Shown here piece after piece: positions 5,520 through 10,694 of a DNA stretch of 10,694 nt. Positions within the stretch are counted from its first letter, which is position 1. Every line of letters starts with the position of its first letter. The notes under the pieces were generated by a model. That model was not told the DNA's origin, made no database searches, and worked only from the letters and a program-made list of their open reading frames with translations. Source of the stretch: an uncultured Eubacteriales bacterium (GTDB lineage: Bacteria; Bacillota; Clostridia; UBA1381; UMGS1253). Made by a program: the position numbers and the translations under genes. The stretch spans positions 1 through 10,694 of the forward strand of contig URQR01000057.1 of the NCBI GenBank assembly GCA_900550065.1, read 5' to 3'.

Positions 5520-6380
5520 ATGAAGCAATACATTAAATTGATGCGGCCGAAGCACTACATCAAAAACCTGCTGTTGTTTTTTCCAATCGTGTTTAGCGGC
5601 AGTCTGCTTGATGTATCGCTACTGTTAAAATGCATATATGGTTTTGCAGCGTTTAGTCTGATTACCTCGGTGATATATATTGTAAACGACATCATGGACG
5701 CAGAAAACGACAGACAGCATCCGACAAAATGCGGCCGGCCAATCGCTTCCCGGAAAATTACGCCGGTGCAGGCGGGCGTCTTTGCTGTGGTGCTGTTTGT
5801 AATCGGCTTGCTGTTCCAGTTTTTTGCGTGCGCGTTTGCGCCGGCGCCGTGGGGACTGTTGCTGGCATATGTGATTCTAAATGTTATTTATAGTCTCGGG
5901 CTGAAAAATGTTGTCATAGTGGACGTTGCGATTTTGGTATCCGGTTTTTTAATCCGGGTGCTGTACGGCGCGGTTGTGACGGACATCGCGGTATCAAGCT
6001 GGCTGTATTTGACAGTGATTGCACTGTCGTTTTATCTTGCGCTTGGAAAGCGCAGAAACGAGCTTGTACAGAAGGGGGATACCCGCAAGGTTTTAAAATT
6101 TTACAGCCACGCATTTTTGGATAAAAATATGTATCTTTGCCTTACGCTGGCGATTGCGTTTTATTCGCTTTGGTGTGTCGACCCGGTGACAATTGCGCAT
6201 CATGGGCATACGGGTATTATATTTACCGTACCGCTGGTGATTTTGATATGCATGAAGTATAGCTTGACTATAGAGGGTCTATCGGACGGTGACCCGGTTG
6301 AGGTGATTTTAAAAGATAAAGTGCTGATGGCTTTGGTCGCGGTTTATGCCGTCACAATGCTGTGTTTGATATATATTTAG
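5520..6380 (+). CDS. UbiA-family prenyltransferase, decaprenyl-phosphate phosphoribosyltransferase type
   Basis: This 286-residue integral membrane protein has about eight or nine hydrophobic helices. The first Asp-rich motif reads NDIMDAENDRQHP (56-68) and leads into KCGRPIASRKI; the HP(T)K..RPIAS continuation marks the branch that includes Mycobacterium Rv3806c, which moves phosphoribose from PRPP to a polyprenyl phosphate. The second motif is YSLGLKNVVIVDV (124-136), and GKRRNEL (176-182) is also typical of that branch. The final loop EGLSDGDPVEVILKDK (252-267) resembles the conserved C-terminal loop. In mycobacteria the product feeds arabinan synthesis through DprE1/DprE2; none of those partners is in the window, so the lipid product and its use are unknown. 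The ATG has AAGGGGTG at good spacing. It is alone between a terminator and the rimP promoter. Confidence 0.85.
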   Translation: MKQYIKLMRPKHYIKNLLLFFPIVFSGSLLDVSLLLKCIYGFAAFSLITSVIYIVNDIMDAENDRQHPTKCGRPIASRKITPVQAGVFAVVLFVIGLLFQFFACAFAPAPWGLLLAYVILNVIYSLGLKNVVIVDVAILVSGFLIRVLYGAVVTDIAVSSWLYLTVIALSFYLALGKRRNELVQKGDTRKVLKFYSHAFLDKNMYLCLTLAIAFYSLWCVDPVTIAHHGHTGIIFTVPLVILICMKYSLTIEGLSDGDPVEVILKDKVLMALVAVYAVTMLCLIYI

Positions 6381-6441
6381 ACAAATGTGGGATAACGTTT
6401 TAACATAAAAACTTGAAACTTCAAAAAAATGAAAAATTATC

Positions 6442-6470
6442 TTGCATTTACAGTTGGTTTGTGCTATACT
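6442..6470 (+). promoter_or_regulatory. Promoter of the rimP-nusA-infB operon
   Basis: TTGCAT (6442-6447), a 17-bp spacer ending in TGC, and TATACT (6465-6470): a near-consensus sigma-A promoter with an extended -10. Transcription would start near 6477, leaving a leader of about 105 bases before rimP. Confidence 0.85.
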
Positions 6471-6498
6471 AATAATAGTTGTATGATATGAATTGCGG

Positions 6499-6523
6499 AA
6501 GAGTGGGACTTGAGCCCACTCTT
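6499..6523 (+). promoter_or_regulatory. Leader hairpin upstream of rimP
   Basis: AAGAGTGGG (6499-6507) pairs with CCCACTCTT (6515-6523) across a seven-base loop: nine uninterrupted base pairs in the rimP leader. The downstream T run is short and broken (CTTTCATATT), so it is at most a weak terminator or attenuator. A GGG/CCC hairpin ahead of rimP is something I recall from other Firmicutes, without being able to verify it here; it could be an attenuator, a processing site or a protein-binding site. Confidence 0.6.
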
Positions 6524-6581
6524 TCATATTGTATAGGTGAATTTATCTACAGTGGTAAAGGCGGAAGGAGCGGGCGCAACC

Positions 6582-7040
6582 ATGTCTAAAATCGAACAGT
6601 TGACGCAGGAGTTAGCAGAGCCAATTGCAAAGCAAATTGGATGCGAAGTGATTGAGGCGGAATATAAAAAAGAGGGCAGCGACTACTTTTTGCGCGTGTA
6701 CCTTGACCGCGAGGACGGCGGCGTCGACCTCGACGCGTGCGAGTATGTGTCGCGCCGTTTGGAGGCGGAGCTTGACCGGCTCGACCCGATTAAGGACGCC
6801 TATTACCTTGAAGTGTGCTCGCCCGGGCTTGACCGCCCGCTTAAGCGCGACAAGGATTTTGAGCGGTTTCTTGGTTCGGCGGTTGAGGTAAAGTTTTTTG
6901 CCGCACATGACGGCAAAAAGGAGCTGGAAGGCACACTTGCAGGGTATGCGGACGGCATGGTCACAGTTGAGTGCGGCAGCGAAACAATAACGTTTCCAAA
7001 ATCGGAGGCGGCGTATGTCCGTCTGGCGGTTCAATTTTAA
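6582..7040 (+). CDS. rimP: Ribosome maturation factor RimP
   Basis: RimP binds the assembling 30S subunit and helps its maturation. The start chosen is ATG 6582, preceded by AAGGAG (6565-6570) at 11 bases, giving 152 residues, the usual family length. An in-frame GTG at 6537 would add 15 residues but has no good ribosome binding site and the added sequence is not family-like. The N-terminal alpha/beta domain spans about 1-83, with the conserved YYLEVCSPGLDRPLK (about 85-99) at the junction to the C-terminal Sm-like barrel (about 98-152). It is the first gene of the nusA operon, as is usual in Firmicutes. Confidence 0.94.
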   Translation: MSKIEQLTQELAEPIAKQIGCEVIEAEYKKEGSDYFLRVYLDREDGGVDLDACEYVSRRLEAELDRLDPIKDAYYLEVCSPGLDRPLKRDKDFERFLGSAVEVKFFAAHDGKKELEGTLAGYADGMVTVECGSETITFPKSEAAYVRLAVQF

Positions 7041-7099
7041 ATAGGGGAGCAATAAAAATAAATAGACGTGCAGGTCTTTAGAGAGGAATGGTTAAAAAA

Positions 7100-8176
7100 A
7101 TGAAGAAAAAGGCGAAAGTCGTAAATAATAATGAGGAGTTTATCCTTGCGCTCAACGCGCTGTGCGCGGAAAAGCAGATTAGCAAGGACGTTTTGATTGA
7201 CGCGCTGAAAGCGGCGCTCGTTTCGGCGTATAAGCGGAACTTCAATTCCGCGCAAAACGCGATTGTCAACATTGACGAAACGACAGGCGAAATTAAAGTA
7301 TATGCACAAAAAGAGGTTGTCGAAGAAGTGGAGGAGCCGCTCGAGCAGATTAGCTTAGAGGAAGCGCGCGAAAGAGACGCGGCGTTTGACTACGGCGATA
7401 TCGTGAATATCGAGGTTACGCCGGCAAACTTTGGGCGTATTGCGGCGCAGACGGCCAAGCAGGTCGTGATGCAGCGAATCCGCGAGGCGGAACGCGGCAT
7501 AATTATGGACGAATATTCAGACAAGGAAAACGATGTTATTACCGGCGTGATTCAACGGATTGAAAAGGGAAAGGTGTTCTTAGAGGTGTCGAACACGGAG
7601 GCGCTTTTGGCGCCCGGCGAGCAGGTGCCCAGCGAGCACTACAACTTTCACGACAGGCTCAAGGTTTATGTGTTAAAAGTGGAGAGCGGCGCGAAAGGCG
7701 TACAGATTCTTGTGTCGCGCGCACATCCGGGCCTCGTGAAGAAGCTCTTTGAAAGTGAAGTGCCGGAGATTGCACAAGGGATTGTTGAGATTAAGGGCAT
7801 TTGCCGGGAGGCCGGGTCAAGAACAAAAATCGCGGTATACTCCAACGACGAAAACGTTGACGCGCAGGGCGCATGTATCGGCGCGCAGGGCCGCCGGGTA
7901 CAGGTCATCAGCGATGAAATCGGCGGAGAAAAGATTGATATTATTAAATGGAGCGAAGATCCGGCGCAGTACATTGCGGCGAGCTTGAGCCCGTCGAGCG
8001 TGGTCAGCGTAGAGGTCGACGAGGCGTCGAAGTCAGCGCGCGTTATCGTACCGGATACGCAGCTTTCGCTTGCAATCGGCAAAGCCGGGCAGAACGCACG
8101 TCTTGCTGCAAAGCTGACAGGATGGAAGATTGATATTAAGAGCGAAAGCGGCGCACAGGAGACGGAAACGCTTTAA
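7100..8176 (+). CDS. nusA: Transcription termination/antitermination factor NusA
   Basis: NusA binds RNA polymerase and nascent RNA and controls pausing, termination and antitermination. The ATG at 7100 gives 358 residues. An in-frame ATG at 7088 would add MVKK but directly abuts the AGAGGA (7082-7087), so it is the less likely start. Domains: N-terminal polymerase-binding domain (about 10-135, with LIDALKAALVSAYKRNF), S1 domain (about 143-208), KH1 (about 232-290, with GACIGAQGRRVQ and EIGGEKIDII) and KH2 (about 300-350, with LAIGKAGQNARLAAKLTGWKIDI seen in parts at 325-346). It ends shortly after KH2; the C-terminal acidic repeats of E. coli NusA are absent, as is normal for Firmicutes. It lies 59 bp after rimP with no terminator. 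Confidence 0.96.
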   Translation: MKKKAKVVNNNEEFILALNALCAEKQISKDVLIDALKAALVSAYKRNFNSAQNAIVNIDETTGEIKVYAQKEVVEEVEEPLEQISLEEARERDAAFDYGDIVNIEVTPANFGRIAAQTAKQVVMQRIREAERGIIMDEYSDKENDVITGVIQRIEKGKVFLEVSNTEALLAPGEQVPSEHYNFHDRLKVYVLKVESGAKGVQILVSRAHPGLVKKLFESEVPEIAQGIVEIKGICREAGSRTKIAVYSNDENVDAQGACIGAQGRRVQVISDEIGGEKIDIIKWSEDPAQYIAASLSPSSVVSVEVDEASKSARVIVPDTQLSLAIGKAGQNARLAAKLTGWKIDIKSESGAQETETL

Positions 8177-8202
8177 GCTTTGTGCCGGTGGGTGTTTGTG
8201 AT

Positions 8203-8472
8203 ATGGAAGAAAAAAGAGTACCGGAAAGAATGTGTATCGCGTGTAGAAAACGGGGGAGCAAGGGCTCGCTTTTGCGCGTTGTTAAAAATAAAAATGGAGC
8301 CATTGGGCTTGACTCAACGGGAAAGGCTGACGGACGCGGCGCATATGTCTGCGCGGACGAAGCGTGTATCGCACTGGCGGAGAAAAAAAGCTGCTTACAG
8401 CGTGCGTTTCGGACGCAGATAGACAGGGAAATCTATGAGACGCTGCGCGGGGCGGCGCAGGAAAGGGAATAA
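8203..8472 (+). CDS. ylxR: YlxR (RnpM) family RNA-binding protein
   Basis: The ATG at 8203 gives 89 residues, the family length; GGTGGG at 8187-8192 is a modest ribosome binding site. The family signature is clear: VPERMCIACRKRGSKGSLLRVV (parts at 6-27), then DGRGAYVC (43-50) and LQRAFR (65-70). YlxR proteins bind RNA, and the Bacillus member has been described as RnpM, a modulator of RNase P through its RNA subunit. The CxxC of CIAC together with the later C50 and C55 could be a small metal or structural site, though conservation of the latter cannot be judged here. It is 26 bp after nusA and 2 bp before ylxQ, so tightly cotranscribed. Confidence 0.93.
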   Translation: MEEKRVPERMCIACRKRGSKGSLLRVVKNKNGAIGLDSTGKADGRGAYVCADEACIALAEKKSCLQRAFRTQIDREIYETLRGAAQERE

Positions 8473-8474
8473 TT

Positions 8475-8813
8475 ATGGCGGATAAGGTATTGTCCATGCT
8501 TGGACTAGCGCGCCGCGCCGGCAAGGCGCAGGTTGGAGCGTTCTTGACGGAGCGCGCTGTGCAGGACGGGACGTGCGAGTTGATTGTTTTAGCGTCCGAC
8601 GCGGCGGAAAACAATAGAAAGAAATTTTTAAGCAGCGCAAAGCATTATAAAATACCGTTGATTGTGTACGGTACAAAGGAGACACTCGCACAGGCACTCG
8701 GTAAGGAAAACGCCGTCGCTGTAGCGGTTGTGGACAAAAACTTTGCCAAAGGGGTAATTGATAAATATGAGGCGCTGACACAGCAAGGCATAAAAGCGCC
8801 GCCGGCAAAATAA
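8475..8813 (+). CDS. ylxQ: YlxQ, L7Ae/L30e-family kink-turn RNA-binding protein
   Basis: This 112-residue protein has the compact L7Ae fold throughout: KVLSMLGLARRAGKAQVG (4-21), the RNA-binding helix and strand LIVLASDAAENNRKKF (36-51), then KIPLIVYGTKETLAQALGK (59-77) and a hydrophobic strand AVAVAVVDKNFAKGV. Members bind kink-turns in RNA; in Firmicutes this operon copy is known as YlxQ, and its physiological RNA target is not settled to my knowledge. The ATG comes 2 bp after the ylxR stop, with AAAGGG inside the end of ylxR as ribosome binding site. Complete and ordinary. Confidence 0.92.
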   Translation: MADKVLSMLGLARRAGKAQVGAFLTERAVQDGTCELIVLASDAAENNRKKFLSSAKHYKIPLIVYGTKETLAQALGKENAVAVAVVDKNFAKGVIDKYEALTQQGIKAPPAK

Positions 8814-8828
8814 ATTTAGTAGTGGGTT

Positions 8829-8867
8829 AACGGCATGTCCGTTTCTAAATAAACGGCGTACGTTTAT
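8829..8867 (+). repeat. Two tandem hairpins in the ylxQ-infB spacer
   Basis: AACGG (8829-8833) pairs with CCGTT (8839-8843) around CATGT, and ATAAACG (8849-8855) pairs with CGTTTAT (8861-8867) around GCGTA. Both share an AACGG core. Neither is followed by a T run, so they are not evident terminators; they could influence processing between ylxQ and infB. Confidence 0.4.
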
Positions 8868-8940
8868 ATAGATATTTTATACTGCACCAATGCTGGTTAA
8901 AGATGGCTTGCCGCCGGCATGGAAAGGGATGGTTGGATAT

Positions 8941-10694
8941 ATGTTACAAAAAATAAGGGTACATGAGGTAGCGAAGGACTTAAAGCTGAAAAGCACGGAG
9001 CTGCTCGATATGTTTACACAGCACGGTATTACGCTCAAAAACCATATGGCGACGCTCGACGAAAAGCAGCTTAGCCTGATTTTTGAGGTATATACACAAA
9101 AGACCGCGCTGCCGGAGGGCGAAGTCGATATGTCTATTTTCGGCGACTTGGTGAAAAAAGAGGAGGCCGCGCCGAAGGAAGCCGCACCGGAACAAAAATT
9201 AGAAAAGGCGGTAGAAGACAGCAAGCAGACGGAAAAGCCCGCTGTCGACCTAAATACGCCGATTGAGCGCAAAATGCGCCATGTTGATACGCGCCAAACG
9301 GTTGTTGACTTAGAAAAGATGGATACGACGCGTATAGAAGACGAGCTTGTGCCAAAGAATATTAAGGTGGAGCAAACGACAAAGAAGCAAAAGATTAAGA
9401 AGCAGTCTCAGCGCCAGCGTGACGGGCGTAACTCGTTTAAAAAGCAGCAGGAGCAGCAGAAGCGTGAACGTCCGAAGCCGCAGCCGATTACGGTCAGCAT
9501 CCCGGACGAGATTTCCGTCGGCGAGCTTGCAAGCCGGATGAAGAAGTCCGCGACGGAAATTATTAAAAAACTGATGATTTTAGGCGTTATGGCGTCGGTG
9601 AGCCAGCTTATCGACTTTGATACGGCGTCTTTGGTAGCCGAGGAGCTCGGCGCAAAGGTGGAACGTGAGATTATTCTGTCTGATGAGGATATTCTTTTAA
9701 AAGAGTTTGAAGTTGAAGACAAGGAGGAGGACCTTGCCCCACGTTCGCCGGTTGTTGTTGTTATGGGCCACGTTGACCATGGTAAAACGTCCCTGCTCGA
9801 CGCAATTCGTGAGACACACGTCGTAGAGGGCGAGGCCGGCGGTATCACACAGCATATTGGCGCGTACCGCGTTGACATTGGCGGCAGGGAGATTACCTTC
9901 CTCGACACGCCGGGCCACGAGGCGTTTACGGCGATGCGTGCGCGCGGCGCGCAGGTGACGGATATTGCAATCCTTGTTGTAGCGGCGGACGACGGTATCA
10001 TGCCGCAGACGGTTGAGGCGATTAACCACGCAAAGGCGGCGGAAGTCAGCATTATTGTTGCAATCAACAAGATTGATAAAGAGGGCGCGAACCCCGACCG
10101 GATCCGTCAGGAAATGACCGAATACGGTATCGTACCGGAGGAGTGGGGCGGCGACACGATTTTTGTAGAAGTGTCGGCAAAACAGCGTCAAAACATCGAC
10201 GGATTGTTGGAGATGGTGCTCCTGACGGCGGACGTAAAGGAACTTAAAGCAAATCCGAACCGTCACGCACAAGGTACGGTAATTGAGGCGCGTCTCGACC
10301 GTTCGCGCGGGCCGATTGCGTCCGTGCTGGTACAAAACGGTACGCTTAAGGTAGGCGATATTATCGTTGCCGGTATGACGACGGGTAAGGTACGCGCAAT
10401 GATGGACGACCGCGGTAATTCTGTCACGGAGGCGGGGCCGTCTATGCCGGTCGAGATTCTCGGCCTGTCTGAAACACCGGACGGCGGCGACGTATTCTAC
10501 GTTGTAGAGGATGAAAGAAGAGCAAAGTCCGTCGTAGAGTCGCGTAAGTTCAACGCGAAGGAAGAGCACTTCAACGCAAGAAAGGTCGTTTCGCTCGATA
10601 ACCTGTTTGATCAGATTCACGAGGGCGAGATAAAAGAACTGAAGGGTATCATTAAGGCGGATGTACAGGGCTCTGTCGAGGCAGTACGCCAGTC
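8941..10694 (+). CDS. infB: Translation initiation factor IF-2, 3' end outside the window
   Basis: IF-2 is the GTPase that brings initiator tRNA to the 30S subunit. The first 584 codons are present. The ATG at 8941 is preceded by AAAGGG (8923-8928) at 12 bases; an in-frame ATG at 8929 abuts that sequence. The N-terminal segment VHEVAKDLKLKSTELLDMF (7-25) is the usual IF-2 N-domain, followed by an acidic then strongly basic, Gln/Lys-rich linker (about 75-180). A second IF2N domain is at about 184-235 (ISVGELASRMKKSATEIIKKL). G-domain motifs follow: GHVDHGKT (276-283), GGITQHIGAY, DTPGHEAF, NKID and SAK. Domain II (QGTVIEARLDRSRGPIASVL) is complete and the window ends in the next domain. The linker is short compared with many actinobacterial IF-2s but usual for Firmicutes. 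rbfA would be expected downstream. Confidence 0.96.
   Translation, partial: MLQKIRVHEVAKDLKLKSTELLDMFTQHGITLKNHMATLDEKQLSLIFEVYTQKTALPEGEVDMSIFGDLVKKEEAAPKEAAPEQKLEKAVEDSKQTEKPAVDLNTPIERKMRHVDTRQTVVDLEKMDTTRIEDELVPKNIKVEQTTKKQKIKKQSQRQRDGRNSFKKQQEQQKRERPKPQPITVSIPDEISVGELASRMKKSATEIIKKLMILGVMASVSQLIDFDTASLVAEELGAKVEREIILSDEDILLKEFEVEDKEEDLAPRSPVVVVMGHVDHGKTSLLDAIRETHVVEGEAGGITQHIGAYRVDIGGREITFLDTPGHEAFTAMRARGAQVTDIAILVVAADDGIMPQTVEAINHAKAAEVSIIVAINKIDKEGANPDRIRQEMTEYGIVPEEWGGDTIFVEVSAKQRQNIDGLLEMVLLTADVKELKANPNRHAQGTVIEARLDRSRGPIASVLVQNGTLKVGDIIVAGMTTGKVRAMMDDRGNSVTEAGPSMPVEILGLSETPDGGDVFYVVEDERRAKSVVESRKFNAKEEHFNARKVVSLDNLFDQIHEGEIKELKGIIKADVQGSVEAVRQ

Noticed and set aside
9697..10620. A 307-codon open frame antisense to infB
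   Set aside because: It mirrors the G-domain of infB, which shows every IF-2 motif in the sense frame. The antisense product is Arg/Asn/Val-rich with no recognisable domain; long antisense frames are expected opposite biased coding sequence.

Overview
The window looks like chromosomal DNA from a low-to-mid G+C Firmicute, probably a Clostridia member. The reasons are the gene order rimP-nusA-ylxR-ylxQ-infB (the classic Firmicute nusA operon, including the RNase P modulator YlxR and the L7Ae-like YlxQ), strong purine-rich Shine-Dalgarno sequences, GTG/TTG start use, extended -10 promoters (TGNTATAAT) and a NusA without the C-terminal acidic repeats of proteobacteria. I saw no insertion sequence, phage gene, tRNA, rRNA or CRISPR array.

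Layout. (1) Left part, minus strand, 1-2381: the first 43 codons of a membrane-anchored protein with its own promoter, a metal-dependent amidohydrolase of unknown substrate, and an NADPH thioredoxin reductase (trxB). trxB and the amidohydrolase are 11 bp apart and read as one operon, trxB first. (2) A divergent intergenic region of about 490 bp, 2382-2870. Read on the minus strand, its trxB-proximal part folds into an almost gapless series of hairpins plus a three-way junction, placed between an extended -10 promoter and trxB. Part of it is duplicated, and the two copies show a compensatory base-pair change. This is the best candidate for something undescribed. (3) Plus strand, 2871-5325: a CrtO-family membrane protein, a membrane-bound family 2 glycosyltransferase and a GrpB-family protein, ended by a good rho-independent terminator. 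(4) A singly transcribed UbiA-family prenyltransferase of the decaprenyl-phosphate phosphoribosyltransferase type, 5520-6380. (5) The rimP-nusA-ylxR-ylxQ-infB operon, 6442 to the right edge, with a clear promoter and a leader hairpin. infB is cut by the window end.

How the parts relate. The right-hand operon is core translation and transcription machinery: 30S maturation, transcription elongation/antitermination, RNase P modulation, an RNA kink-turn protein and initiation factor 2. The middle genes suggest envelope or lipid chemistry. A CrtO-like acyltransferase and a glycosyltransferase stand side by side, as in staphyloxanthin loci, but no carotenoid desaturase or squalene synthase-like gene is in view. 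The UbiA enzyme would work on a polyprenyl phosphate. The left operon couples thiol redox control with a hydrolase, a pairing whose logic is not evident from the sequence.
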